Of a stretch of DNA of 64,000 bases, positions 1 through 12,230 are shown in pieces; position 1 is the first letter of the stretch, and every line of letters begins with the position of its first letter. Origin of the DNA: Scylla paramamosain (taxonomy: Eukaryota > Arthropoda > Malacostraca > Decapoda > Portunidae); assembly GCF_035594125.1 (NCBI RefSeq), contig NC_087178.1, positions 8,927,501 to 8,991,500 on the forward strand, written 5' to 3'. Both the position numbers and the translations under genes were made by a program. The notes beneath the pieces are model-generated. The model did no database searches. It was not told where the DNA came from and saw nothing but the letters and a program-made list of their open reading frames with translations.

Positions 1-350
1 GTGCGAGAGCACAGTAGGACGGGCACGGAGCTTTTAAGGGACATTCTCATAGGTTTTGTGTTACTCGTATTCCTGAGGTATCCATGAAGGCGCAGTAGCG
101 GGTGCGAGAGGTCAACCACCACGCTCTAGGGGAAGGTCATGAGGTCAATATCCAAGCGCCCACCCTAACCCACCCAGCAAGGAGAAATGGTTGAAAATTT
201 AAATACATTACCGGTTAGGTTTCGAATGTAAAACTTTGAGTCTCCATCGACGGATTTAGAGTTTTGGAACGTGCATCACTACCACCTGAAGGGTGAAAGA
301 TTGGTTGCACTGTGATAGAATGATTTTCATTACTTTTTTCACGGTTTTGC
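1..350. other. Non-coding sequence, nothing recognised
   Basis: No coding, RNA or repeat feature can be supported in this stretch. Short open frames here lack family resemblance. Confidence 0.5.
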
Positions 351-479
351 GTGTTGCATGTGATTACAAACTCACATAAATACACGTCTGTGGAGACACA
401 AACACAGTCATGGTTCACCGAGTACACACCCACGTGCATGGAGGTACCAACTTTTCCCTCAGTAAAGATAGGTGCCAAG

Positions 480-912
480 ACTGATGCAGCTAATGAAAAT
501 TATGAATATCATCTATTCTCTGAGATGAATCAGGAAAGCTTGCCTGTAACCAGTGTTATCTCTTCTTATTCTGAGATCATAGTATATATAGCCGGCTTTA
601 TCAGTGTCTTTGCGGCGTGAAATATGCTGCAATGTGTTATTTGACCACTATATTGATGAGAATCATGAACTGATAAAAGTGAAGAGTAAAGGCTACCTGT
701 CTTTTCCATCCAGGGATGCTGTTGCCGTATGTCGTGACCACTCCTATTCAAAGCTCTCCACATATGCTTGCCAAAACATTGTGACACAGGCGTTGTCAAA
801 ATTTAGAAAGAAGACAGACTTCTCAGGTCTGGCAGAACACATGTCAGATAGTGATCCTGTAAACAGTCACCTTGCCCTTCTAATCAAGGCTATGGCAGAA
901 GCGTATCTTTAG
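480..912 (+). pseudogene. P-element/THAP9-like transposase C-terminal remnant (tentative)
   Basis: Seen: two overlapping plus-strand frames, one ending near 620 and one covering 604-912. Together they read like the C-terminal end of a transposase: a YIAGF segment near 588, a Cys-rich stretch, then L-x2-K-x2-G-x-L-x2-PS-x-D and a VC motif up to 912. A frame change near 604 is needed to join them. Family knowledge: YIAGF followed by K-x-G-x-L-x2-PS is typical of P-element/THAP9-type transposases. No N-terminal THAP domain or terminal repeat was found. I infer a decayed mobile-element fragment, and the family call could be wrong. Confidence 0.35.
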
Positions 913-1060
913 GTGCAGTCCAACAGTTCACTACACGACATGTGTCATTTAAAAGAAGAATAAATTGGTATTGTGTTGTGGTATATAATTATGAATGTAA
1001 AATGTATTAAGGACCTGCTGCCAAGCGATTGATTAGTCAGCAGCAATATAGTAGTTTTAT

Positions 1061-1108
1061 TTCACACACCTGGACATCATCATTAAGTACACCTGGACAT
1101 CATCATTA
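1061..1108. repeat. Short tandem duplication (~24 bp x2)
   Basis: The phrase ACACCTGGACATCATCATTA is repeated directly twice in tandem. It is a simple local duplication and nothing else is attached to it. Confidence 0.7.
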
Positions 1109-3998
1109 AGTGTAAACAATGCAGAAAATAGTAAGAAAAAGATGCCTCAGTGACTCGGTGCCTGACATTTCCCTCAACAATGTGGTGGATGGGGCAGAGT
1201 GGCGGCTTCATCGCCCCCCACTGCCTCTCCACCTTTATACCATAGTAGTAGTACACTACCTCCATCCTCATACCTCCATCCTCACGTAAGATAATGGTTT
1301 AGTTTCTTAAGCTAACAACCAGTCGAGAGTAAGCAGGGAGCGCCGTGCTTGGAGATCATTTCTATTGTCCCGGAGTGAATAATGGCCGGGTAGGACTGTC
1401 GCAACCTTCTTGCATTTCCGCTCACCGTCCACCCACCCTCTCTCCCTCCCTCCCTCCCTCCCTCCACTTAAACCCAGTTTGGTTCCTTGTGCTCTTTCCT
1501 TCCCTCGCCCTATTTCCTAGAGGATAAAGACTACTGCCTCACTGACCCACAGAACATGAGTCCCTCCTCTCTTTCGCAACAACTTCTTTGTATCCCTCGC
1601 CGTCCTTCCCAAAGTCTACTTGCTTAAGTCACTCATGCGTGGAAGAGAATTTCCGCTCCACACGTCGAAAGTGAAATAAGCTGATCATTAGAGAGAGGCG
1701 CGAGTTATGAAACGACATGAATTTGTTTTGAGAAAAACGTGGTAGTTTGGTAATGGGAAGCTGTCTCATCATATTCAAAGGAATAAAATGTCCCATCACT
1801 TATTTATCTTAAGATGAGATTCAGCTGCTTCCGCGTTACTGATGGTGAATAATTCCATTCCTTCCCACCACAACCACGCTGCTATGGCGAATCAAGTTAT
1901 CAATCCGTCAGTCAATTAATCAACCATAACCCTTAAGAAAAAATATATATTTGTGCAGTGACATTTATGAAGATAAATAAACTGAATTCTAATCGTTACA
2001 ACATCGGGCAAAGAAAGCTGCAGCACTTACATTGTGTCCGGCATCGTTCCTCTGATTTACTTGCAATCTTCTAAAAAATAATATCAAATAAACAGATTAC
2101 AATTGAGAGACTGCTAGAAGATCAGACGACGTAGGATGGAGGAAAACTGCTGAACACATAAGTGAGAGCAGCAGGTCATTCCACTTGTGATCATGATCAT
2201 ATGAGAAGCATAAGAAAGGCTTAGCCTGTCTGCTTACCATCACACTTGAGGCTGACCACCACTAGACGCAGTACTTCTATAGGAAAACTTTCGAGGATAA
2301 AATTCTGGACTAGAAAGACTATGCGCTAATATTAGACTGCTCTACGTCACGCGGAGCTTGTTATCCTTAAGAAAAAACACCAGAATTCATCATCAAGTTG
2401 TTTACAAACTAGACCGCAGAATGTAGGTTTTGTGGCACAAGTAAAAAAAAAAAAAAAAGTGATGAGTTTGTAATCCGATGGCATACAGACTTATTGCATT
2501 TCATTTATATTTAACTATAATAAAGCCATTTAATATTTTTTTCATAATCTAATAGTTTACTCCTTTTTATGGGGGGGGCAGGTAGGGTGGAGGTAAAGTA
2601 CACTGATGTAACAAATGGTAACGTATGCAACGTTATGGTATAAGCTATATGAAAATACAGAAAGACAAATAAATAATATGTATGAGTACCTATATAGACA
2701 CAACAGATAGACAAATATATCTAGATAGATAAGAACATGAGAACAACACAAAATGCCGAAAGCTGCAAGAAGCCATCACACATGAATATAAATAGGTATA
2801 TAATAATTAGATGTTTGTAACTGTACACATAAAATTTGCACTATGGCCACGTAAGGAGTGACAGAAGCAGACAGTGTCAGGGCTTAATTGCCATCAGGAA
2901 GGCCTACGTGACCTGCCACACACTTAAGTTTTCCTGTTTGATTACTTCCCCTCACACTGCGGGCACTACCTACCACAGGCCCCGTTCAGGGCACATCCAC
3001 TTCCTCTCGTGCTTAGTTTGCCTGAAAATAAAGCCTAACAAACAAACATAAGGGAGGACAGGAATCACTATGTCCTTCAGTGTAATTTGTCAGTGAATCA
3101 CCCTTGAGTGAGGCCTGTGGAGCACACAGCAGATTGAGGTGAGTTAGGCAGGCGAAAAAAAAAAAAAAAGTGTGCGGTAGGACACGTAGGCCTCTATACA
3201 CGTAACCAAGAATATATGAATTTAGGCTTCTCCCCTCGCCCTAACTGCTCAGTCCACCAATTTCCCCGCCGCGCGCTAACAATCACCCGCTGCTGAGTCC
3301 TGCTGTAACCCACCACCTTGCCAAGCTGTCTATTAACTCACCTTGCACTTTGCCTTTATATAGACATTTATATATCAATAAAAGCCTAAAGCTGCACTCA
3401 CCCGCTTCTCTGGCCAAGGTCCACAGTCGTGAAAGGAAACACACTGTGGTAACACAAGTGCCAGTGCCGGCACCCACAACACAGGTGGACAAACTAATAC
3501 ATTTCCGACGGTTCCGCAAGGTGGCGTGCTGTCGCGCATGCGTGTCCCCATTAGTAATCAATCATGATTCTCTGTAGTATGTTCTGTTACATTACGGTCA
3601 ATAACTCTTGTTGTTAATTCATTAAAATATTGCAAAACTAAGTGTATGATTCAGTTAACAAGTATTTTTCCGTGCTGTACGTATGCACATACGTAAACCC
3701 TTTTTTTCCGTTACCAAGGAAGGATACGTTCGTGATTAATGATACTTAAAGGAGGCAACCACCTGCTGTCCACCTCATGGTCGACTCACGGTCCCGCATG
3801 CCCTTCGTGCCTTTGGGGTGGGTGTGTGGGTCTGGCGGGGTGGTCGGGTGAGTGTCCTGGCGTGGAAAGGGAGGAGGCGTGGCGCAAGGATGACGCAATA
3901 GTTTCATAGTCTTAGCTATGAAAAGGCATTTCTTCTTTCCGTTGCTTGTGACTTGTTCCATCCCCCTTCCCAGATACAAAATTGTTATTTGATTTCAG

Positions 3999-4000
<2 letters not shown>

Positions 4001-4073
<73 letters not shown>
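4001..4073. repeat. (TC)n microsatellite
   Basis: Uninterrupted TC dinucleotides for about 73 bp. The open frames through it (Ser-Leu repeats) are artefacts of the repeat. Confidence 0.98.
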
Positions 4074-4074
<1 letters not shown>

Positions 4075-4889
4075 ATGCGTCATATGCTCACCGCAGTACT
4101 ATTCGTCACCACTGATAAGAAGACAAGCGGCACGTTCATTCAAAAAAAAAAAAAGTTCCCACTTTACATTAGGCCACCCGCCTCAAACATTTCGTTATGT
4201 TACCCTTGCCACATGTCTTGCCAGTCTGCAGCGAAATTTATACGGGAGAGGGTAGGGTCACGTGATGAGTTAATGAGTAAGAAGGAGGGAGGTGCCCCAG
4301 GTGGAAGGGGTTACCTTTACCCACTTAACATTGCCTGGGGAGGAAGGTGTGGTCAGGTTAAGGAATTCTTGGAATTAAATTTATCACGTATTCAAATTCC
4401 TATGTGAGCTTGAATTTCATAACCACTTTTTCTTTTTTAACTTGGTAGTAACGAAGGCACAAGAAACCAACAAAATTCAAAGTGTTTGCCGTATAAGTGA
4501 AGGTAAGGTCGGGGTATCAAGTCTGGGGAGGCCAGCAGGTAAGCTGTGTTGCCAGTGAGATAGTATGAAGTGCAGCCGATACGATTAATACTCCTGTTGT
4601 TGATCTGCCATATTTTGGTGTAAGCATAAGGAGTGAAAAACAACCGTCAAATGCTGCCTGGACCGGAAGGCTGGCTTCACTGAGAGACGCACTGCAAGAT
4701 TCACCCAAAAATCCCCACTCATAAAGACTGACATTCCGCTCAGTTCTGAAATCTTTAACCATTGTGGTTGTTGTTAGCCCGTGGGGAGGAGGGTGGGAAC
4801 AATAACAGGTAAACAGGTCTCGTCCTCTACCACAGATAGATCATCAGTATTTAAAAGTTTCAGTGTCCGCATCACAATAACATACTATG

Positions 4890-4914
4890 ACACACACACA
4901 CACACACACACACA
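4890..4914. repeat. (CA)n microsatellite
   Basis: Short CA array upstream of the MIH promoter. Confidence 0.95.
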
Positions 4915-5054
4915 TTTGTACTTGGACTGGTGTACACCACAGAGTACTCGTACTTGGACTCGAGTTCATGTATAAAACGGAGTACTTGTATTCATGATTT
5001 TGTAATGTAATCGTGCTCGTAATCGAGTACAAAATAATGTACTCGAACCCAAGC

Positions 5055-5065
5055 GGTGTGTATGT

Positions 5066-5110
<45 letters not shown>
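5055..5110. repeat. (TG)n microsatellite
   Basis: TG array ending about 100 bp upstream of the MIH TATA box. It is close enough to lie within the proximal promoter region. Confidence 0.97.
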
Positions 5111-5114
<4 letters not shown>

Positions 5115-5190
5115 ACGCTTCAAAGCTACGCGCGGGAGGCGTAATGTGTAAAGCGCGTGGTCATAGTAAACCTAATATGCAACATTGCCG

Positions 5191-5217
5191 TGACGTAAGA
5201 AGCATCACATATAAATA
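5191..5217 (+). promoter_or_regulatory. MIH core promoter: CRE-like site and TATA box
   Basis: Seen: TGACGTAA at 5191-5198 and TATAAATA at 5210-5217. They lie about 230 bp upstream of the MIH start codon, with a GC-richer leader between. A TATA box here predicts transcription start near 5240-5245. Established: cAMP signalling is implicated in eyestalk neuropeptide regulation, and TGACGTAA is close to the CREB consensus TGACGTCA. Its use in this gene is inference. Confidence 0.65.
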
Positions 5218-5448
5218 CAGCGCGTGTCGCTCTAGCCATTCAGCTTCTTGAATCACAAGGAACAGTCGGCGACTCACGCCACCGCATTCACAGACTGTCC
5301 ACCGTCCCACTCTGACTCGCTCCGTGGCATCAGTTTCCCTTCGGCCCCGCCACTCAGCACATCTCCTGCCTTCCCTCCCCAGTCCTTCCGTGGCTCCTTC
5401 CACTCCTCCGTCACCCAGCGCTCGCCCGTGCCAGTCGTCAGAAGCATC

Positions 5449-6402
5449 ATGATGTCCCGCGCTAACTCCAGATTTTCTTGCCAGGTTAGTCAACTTTTGT
5501 ATTCCTTTTCATATAACTTTTAGATTTTTTATATTTTATCTTGTGTATTTTCATCTCAAATGATGTTGCGTGTTTTGCTATTAACATTTTTTAATCAATA
5601 ACATTATACATACTTCAGTCATTTTCTCACATAGGAAAATACTGCGAAGTAAAGTATTGAAAATTGTTATTCTTGTCATGTGTTTTGCATAATTTAAATA
5701 CATGGCTGGTATCTTGAGACTATGACATCACTTACTCCCTTTCCTTCGCTTTTACAGAGGACGTGGCTGCTGGCGGTGGTGTTGTTGGCTGCCCTTTGGA
5801 GCTCCAGTCTCCAGCAAGCAGCGGCGAGAGTTATCAACGACGATTGTCCAAACCTTATAGGAAACAGGGACCTTTACAAGAAAGTAGAATGGATCTGCGA
5901 CGACTGTGCAAATATCTACCGCATCACAGGAATGGCCAGTCTTTGCAGGTGAGTGTGTGGGACTGCAGACTCCGGCGTGGAGCAGTCTAGTGAGGACTGA
6001 CTCAATGCCGGTACTTTACTCAGAGGGAATAATCATTCATGCAAACTAAATGAAAATGAACGCCTGATTATATTTAGGTATTTTATTGTATATACTCTAT
6101 ATTAATGTTAAATGAAGCGTATACGATACAATGAATGATATCTTACTCCTTCCTTTTCTCACATCATTTCTTAATAATCCTACTTTCCTCGTGCTCCTTC
6201 GTCTTCATTATTGTCTCTATCCTTTCCTCCTTTACTCAATAAATTCTTCATAGAAGACTTTGAACATACCGACGTTTGGCCTTACAGAAAGGATTGCTTC
6301 TTTAACGAGGACTTCCTGTGGTGTGTGAGCGCAATAGAGCGGTCTGAAGAGATGACGCAGTTGAAGCAGTGGGTGAGGATCCTCGGGGCCGGCCGGATCT
6401 GA
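5449..6402 (+). CDS. MIH: Molt-inhibiting hormone precursor (CHH family type II), complete, 3 coding exons
   Basis: Eyestalk neurohormone released from the X-organ/sinus gland that suppresses ecdysteroid synthesis in the Y-organ. Exons: 5449-5484, 5758-5948 and 6288-6402. Introns are 273 and 339 bp, all GT-AG, and phases close exactly to give 113 aa. Residues 1-35 are a signal peptide (MMSRANS start, hydrophobic [10 protein letters not shown], cleavage after AAA). The 78-residue mature peptide begins RVINDDCPN. It has the six CHH-family cysteines at mature 7, 24, 27, 40, 44 and 53, and Gly12, the hallmark of type-II members (MIH/MOIH/GIH). Intron 2 splits mature codon 41, the conserved family position. 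There is no precursor-related peptide, as expected for type II. It ends GAGRI without an amidation signal. The tandem ATG-ATG start is shared with the paralogue. It closely resembles brachyuran MIHs. Very sure. Confidence 0.96.
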
Positions 6403-7640
6403 GCAGCGTTATTTCTCCCTCCTCATGGTCGCCGCTGCTGAATCTCACACCGATACTGGCAATTCTAGAAGCACTTTAGAATGTTGAAAGTGAAGGACTT
6501 CTTTACCTCTCTCAGTGGCGGCCTTTGAGCGACTGAACCAAGTGCAGGAACTCAGCGGAACCTCACCTTTTGTTTCTTATAATGAGTTTCTTGTTGCTGG
6601 AGCTCTCCACTTAGTTATTCCGTCCCGTTTAGGTATGTATGTTCCTTACTCCATAATTTATTTAATGTTAGGATAATTTATCGTTATCTTTGTCTTAAGT
6701 CATCTTATTTATGATACAAAGATGTTGATGACGTGTCTTTAGATTCGTGTGTGTGTGCGTGTAACTGGTCATGTGTTCCGGTGGCTGGTGAGCAAAGTTT
6801 GTCACGAAAAGATTGACTGATTGAATGATTGGCATAAAAAAATAAAAATAATAAAGTAAATAAATAAATAAAGAGGGAGAGGGGGATTGCGCCGCAACAT
6901 CGCGGTCATATAGCATAGAAGGGCGAGCGCTTGGTCCACGAAGGCGACGGGCACTGAATCCTCCAATGACAGGCGAGCCATTAAAGAAGATGGCAACGCC
7001 GACCACGCTTCAAGCCCCGCCACCGCGACAAGGTGACTCCCACGGCGGGCTGTATCGGAAAAAAAGAGAAAAAAAAATTGTATCGAAAAGGGATAAGAAG
7101 TATAATAAAGGAAAAAAAAAGAGGAGGAGAAAGAGGAGGAAGGAAGGCAATGAGAAATGTAGAAGATAAGAAAAGAATATGTAAGACAAAAGGCATTAAA
7201 CTGAACCAGTATTCTCAAGCTCTAGTCACAACTCATGATGCCTCTGGCGTCGTTGATATTCATTTGTATCAATCTTTACTTTTGTATTTGCTTTCTTTTA
7301 GCATGTAATGTGTAATTTTAATTTTTTATACTTGAGTTATAATTTAACTGCTGCGTTCTTACACTCATCGTATTTATTATGATACTGATAAAATAAACTA
7401 AAGTGCCCTACATTTACTTTTACTTACCATGAAGAGTAATGTTAATAATATCCATAAAAAAAAAAGCTACGTAATGGCATGATATGAGACATAAATTTTT
7501 TTTTTTTCGAATTATAAGGATCTACATAGCATTTCACGTAATTTGTTAACCTTTTAATTTGAGTAGAATACATTGTAATAAAGGGTTTTCTGCAGAGTAC
7601 TTTGCTGAACGAAGTGCATCTCATCAGTCTGATTAGTGTT
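6403..7640. other. MIH 3' flank / probable 3' UTR and intergenic
   Basis: There is no coding sequence downstream of the MIH stop. Candidate AATAAA signals occur within A-rich stretches near 6841-6870 and 7391. Which is used cannot be told without a transcript. A purine-rich (GA/AAG) tract lies at 7063-7180. Confidence 0.45.
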
Positions 7641-7641
7641 A

Positions 7642-7870
7642 CGCCTGATGGTCTAGGGGTATGATTCTTGCCTGGGATGTGAGAGGTCCCGAGTTCATAT
7701 CCCGGCCAGGCCTCCACTTGTTACGCCAAAGAGCCGCCTAGGACATGATGAAGCCTTGATGCAGTTTCGTGTGACACAATAATATACAGCACTACCTTTG
7801 AGGAAAGGGTAGGTAAAACACACATGATGTAGTTAACACTGTCTTAAAAGCAACACACCACTATGTTAAA
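7642..7870 (+). mobile_element. tRNA-Pro-derived SINE (head plus unrelated body)
   Basis: Seen: 7642-7713 is a 72-nt tRNA-like head. It has a perfect RNA polymerase III A box (TGGTCTAGGGG), a near-consensus B box (AGTTCATATCC), an anticodon arm with loop CTGGGAT, and an acceptor arm with mismatched outer pairs. It resembles tRNA-Pro. The anticodon would read GGG, not a normal eukaryotic Pro isoacceptor, and three acceptor/T-stem positions mismatch, so it is not a functional tRNA. A roughly 150-bp non-tRNA body follows and runs into a CA-rich tail at about 7869. Inference: a SINE copy. The 3' boundary is uncertain. Confidence 0.6.
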
Positions 7871-7945
7871 CACACACACACACACCACGCCACACCACAC
7901 CTAAAAATACACACACACACACACACACATACACACGCACATACA
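7869..7945. repeat. CA-rich microsatellite
   Basis: Interrupted (CA)n with ACCACACC interruptions, following the SINE body. Confidence 0.9.
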
Positions 7946-7999
7946 CAAAATGTATATACTGTATATATGTAAATAACTATGTACATATTGCTGTCCATC

Positions 8000-9193
8000 G
8001 GTTTCAATGACGACGATTGCTCTGAAGTCTTTGTTGGTTGTGCCATTTCAGATGCGCGTCAAGACCGATGCATGAAACACAAATCTTCACACACATTGCA
8101 AGGGTATTGTTCTCTGGGAACAGTGACATTGAGGGCGTCCTGGTGTCGTCTCCTGTGCCTCTCAGCTCTTTCTTGACTCAGGTAGTTCTCATGTTTTACT
8201 AGTCCTTGGGTAACTGTGGATCTCCATGTATTTCTTTCGAATGTTCTACCCTCCAGTGTGTCTGGATGTATATAACACATTTTTTCAGTGGGTTCTTCGT
8301 AAAGTCCTTGTATATCTTCCTCTGTCCACCGGCAGCTCGGCTTCCTTCTGTCAGCTGGCTGTACAGGATTTGTCTTGGTAGACGGTGCTGTGACCCAGCA
8401 CATAGTGTGGCCCAGCTATCGCAAATGACTCTTAGCAAGCAGTGTTTCAATACTGCTGGTCTGTGTCCGGAGGTAAAGAGTATCGAGAGGGATTTTGTCC
8501 TTCCAGGTTAACCCAAGAATCTTCAGCAGACAGCAAGTGTAGAAATTCTCCAGCATCATCACATGTCGCCTGCATGGAATCCAGGTTTCTGCTTCATACA
8601 GCAATGTGAACACACAAATGGCACGATAAATGGCTGATGTTTTCAAATTTTTGTTATTGAAGACTTTTTTTCGGAGGCAATCAAATGAAGAGGATGCAGG
8701 GTTTATTTTTCATTGGATTTCGTGGTCTATGGGGATAGTTGAGGATGCTGCCAAGATTTGTAAATCGTTTCACTATTTTTATTTATTCTCCAATGATATG
8801 AGGGTAAAAATGATACGGAGGGTAAAAATACTCAGCAATAATTTAATTTTTTTGTGTATTAATTTTGAGGCCTAGTGAGGCGTAGGTTGAGGTAAAAACG
8901 TCTCTGTAAAGTCTTTGTAAAGTATTGGGATCATGGGATACAACGGTACAGTCGTCGGCATACTGGAACTCAAGCCTGCAAGCGCCTTATTGTAGGTTAA
9001 AGAGGCTTCCATCCAGCCGATACTGAATCTTGATGCCAGCCTTCCTTTCAAGGACTGTATAACAGATATTAGTGACAGCCAATAGAAAAACAATGAAAAC
9101 TACAGGGGGCCAATAAGCAACCGTTTGACACCCCACTTTGATGTTAAAATGATCTGACAGCAAGGCATCAACCTGCACACGTGTGCATGCCAT
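8000..9193 (-). pseudogene. Decayed non-LTR retrotransposon, reverse transcriptase C-terminal half
   Basis: Read on the minus strand, several broken frames line up as one reverse transcriptase. Segment 9193-8987 gives IQYRLDGSLFNLQ. Codons at 8962-8951 give the YADD active-site box, followed by V-V-S-H-D-P-N and LGLKINTQK. Segment 8646-8416 gives YRAICVFTLLYEAETW and a LL-x-ILG-x-TW-x-D block. Segment 8403-8059 gives a TFERNTWRS-type block and a terminal Cys-containing tail. This order is that of the abundant metazoan LINE ORF2 often annotated as endonuclease-reverse transcriptase. At least three frame changes and missing 5' sequence make it non-functional. No poly-A or target duplication is clear. 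Confidence 0.75.
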
Positions 9194-9532
9194 CGTGAAG
9201 TTGTCTCAGAACTGCGAAATTAAATATTTCATCAGAACAGCTTCATATTAGAGGGTGTTGTGTAGTTTGCCCTCCTGAGAGTTACATACTTGATACTAAG
9301 AGAGGACTCACCACTTTGTACCGTATTCTCAAAAAAGTTTCCGCGCCTTAGCAGAGTATAGACAATAGAGGAAGTTTTCACGACTCTAGCAATAGCTTAA
9401 CAAGAATTTTACAGTTTCAGTGAAGAAAAGCGCTGATGAAAACTCGACTAATTATTTATGTTGCCTTTAAGACCAGAACAAGAAGCGTTTCAAAACACGA
9501 GCAAACCTTTTCATTGCTGCGGGTATCATTTC

Positions 9533-9533
<1 letters not shown>

Positions 9534-9587
<54 letters not shown>

Positions 9588-9619
9588 TAATAATAATAAT
9601 GATAATAATAATAATAATA
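9534..9619. repeat. (AAT)n microsatellite
   Basis: Trinucleotide array with two GAT interruptions. The poly-Asn and poly-Leu frames through it are artefacts. Confidence 0.97.
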
Positions 9620-10503
9620 TAAAAAAAAAGCTTGTATAGACACACAGGAAAAGAAAGAGAATAGGAGGGTAATTGTGAATTTTTAGACTATAAAAGCATC
9701 TAAAAGACTGGTACAAAAGTGACTAAAAAGTAAGTGACTAAAAAAAAAGTTTAGTAGCGAAAGCGTTACGGAAGCTCGTCCATCAATATCCAGGTAGTGT
9801 ATGTACTGATTCTACTAAGCGGTAACAACTACGCACTCTCCTTATCAAGCAAGTGTGGTGACCAGCGCCCAGTGACAAGATAAATTTACTTTATCAAAAC
9901 GTCCATCAAAATTAAAAAGGGCACGAGTATCGCAAGTTGTTCCTGCTCATGCACAGCAAAAATATTCTATTTTCCTTCGCACTTCGTTGGATCTGTGATT
10001 ACAATAAATTCTATAAGAAGTATTTTTCCATAAAACCTCATAAATCATAGTGTTTGTGTTAACTGATAGCGATTAACGAACTATGAGACTGGTATATTTC
10101 ATGCTGTCAGTGTCAGTGTCAATACAGATGACAAAGTTTCATTCTAAGCATTGAATGTAAAAAAAAATAATACAGGAAGACAAAGTTTCATTCTAAGCAT
10201 TGAAAGTTATACTAAATCACTCATTGAAAATGACTTTATATATATATCATTGGCTCTTTTCTTTATGTTGGATTTTTTACTACATTTATTTTATTTTTTT
10301 TCCTGTATTGATATTTGTAGATGACGGTAAAGTCCCACATTATCCACTGGTGCTTCCTTTTTATTGTCTACTTTGTTGCTTTAGCACTTAGTAAAGCATT
10401 CGTGGCTCCTCTTTTCTAATGATCATGTCATTGACTGTCATGTGAATATATGTTTAATAAGCTGGATTTTTTTTTTTTTTTTTGTGCAGTGCTCATCGAT
10501 TTA

Positions 10504-10733
<230 letters not shown>

Positions 10734-11140
10734 TGAATTCCGTCTGTCTGTTTGTCTGTTAGTGTCATCAAATCATTTGGGATACATGAAAAATAAGGCA
10801 AATTGAAGGAAGGACATTTGTGTTTATTCTAATCAGGCTCATCATAATATGCAGAGTTTGGGACGAGGCAGCTCTGTTAATTATTATTTCATTAGAATAT
10901 AACTAAAAATCGCTTGTAGGTCGCACGGCATTCCTTTAAACCCACGAAATATCTTTGCAGCGAAAAAAGAAAATAAAAAAAAAAGGGTGAGGAAGGGATT
11001 AAAAGGGCTGATTTTCCAGTTTCTAATTAATTTATCGTTTGATGACTGTAGAACATCTCATGTAGAAATGTCTCCTATTGGTGAGTGAATAATGTGAGAT
11101 GTGGCAAGTAACAGTGAAAGGTTTAATGAGGTTCAGTGCC

Positions 11141-12114
11141 TCAGTAAGCAGTACCGTCGTCAGCATGAGGGCGAATTGCAGCGCCTCCCTGGATGGACGT
11201 CAAGAAAGAGCGGTGCCTCTCTGGCGTGGCCCTCAGGATGGCGACCCATTGCATCAGTTCCTTCTTGTGTTCCGTGTTCTCCGTCGCGCTGATGCACCAC
11301 GTGAATTCCTCGTTGTAGAAGCAGTTCCTCCTGAAAAGTAAAGGTGTTTAGACTCAACAGCGACTACAGAAATTCGAGAAGAAAAAAGACTGGGAGAAGT
11401 AAGATGAAGGAAAAGGGCTGTAATACTTCTTTTCCGTTTGTTCGAAGAATTCTCAAGAGTTTTCGGAGGACTGTCTGCGTCACATGTGAATACTCGTTCA
11501 AGGTTCTCACCTGCATCGATAACCCATGCGGATTTTGCGGAAGATGTTAGCACAGTCTTCGCAGATCCAGTCTACTTTCTCATAAAGGTCCCTGTTACCA
11601 ATAAGGTTCGGGCACTCATCGTCGATCATCCTCGCCGCTGTTCGCTGGACACTGAGGCTCCAGAGGGCGGCCATGACCACCACGGCCAGCAGCCACATCC
11701 TCTGTCAGACGGAGATGAAGAGAGGGATAATGTTTCTCGTCTCTCTGAACCATTTATGGAATAGTTTAAAAGAGGACATGGATGCAGAACAGGAACAAAA
11801 ATCCGTTCCAGGATTATAAATGAAAAGATCACCACGCATTATTACACTTAGTAAAGAGCTTTCGGCTCCCATCAGATGAGACAAAATGAAGCGTGAAGAG
11901 CATGCTACGCTCAGACTGACACGCAAACATGGATTCATCGTGGCAAAGTTAACAGTCTTGGTGTACATATTTGTTGGTTAAGTTGGTTAAATGTTTTGTG
12001 ATTACTTGCGAGGTACAACATGAATGTTAATTTAATTGAAAAATACTTGAAGATAGACTCAGGCATATTCTAAAACTATTACCTTGATGTACACACACGT
12101 AAAAAAAAAAAAAG

Positions 12115-12145
<31 letters not shown>

Positions 12146-12230
12146 TAAAAAGGACGAAACTCAATGAACACTATAGAAAACCAGTTGTACTAACCTGATA
12201 CGAAAATTTAGAGTTAGCGCAGGACATCAT
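11141..12230 (-). CDS. MIH/MOIH-like CHH-family type II neuropeptide precursor with extended C-terminus, 3 coding exons
   Basis: Exons on the minus strand: 12230-12195, 11701-11511 and 11330-11141. All introns are GT-AG and phases close to give 138 aa. Coding exons 1 and 2 (36 and 191 nt) match those of the MIH gene exactly in length and phase. Residues 1-35 form a signal peptide (MMSCANS start, cleavage after TAA). The mature peptide begins RMIDDECPN, with six cysteines at 7, 24, 27, 40, 44 and 53 and the type-II Gly12. The third exon is 190 nt instead of 115. After the usual QWVAILRA end, the frame runs on through TPERHRSF to a TGA at 11143-11141, giving 103 mature residues instead of about 78. 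It could be mandibular-organ-inhibiting hormone or a second MIH. The sequence alone does not decide. It is convergent with MIH. Confidence 0.9.

Larger units (their letters stand above)
913..5190. other. Intergenic, no gene supported
   Basis: This 4.3-kb stretch upstream of the MIH promoter holds short microsatellites and poly-A runs (listed separately where long) and a small tandem duplication at 1061-1108. Open frames are short, frequently low-complexity, and show no splice-consistent protein similarity. I see no RNA gene. Confidence 0.5.

Noticed and set aside
7642..7713. Functional tRNA-Pro gene
   Set aside because: The anticodon would be GGG, outer acceptor and T-stem pairs mismatch, and repeat-like sequence follows. 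It is better explained as a SINE head.
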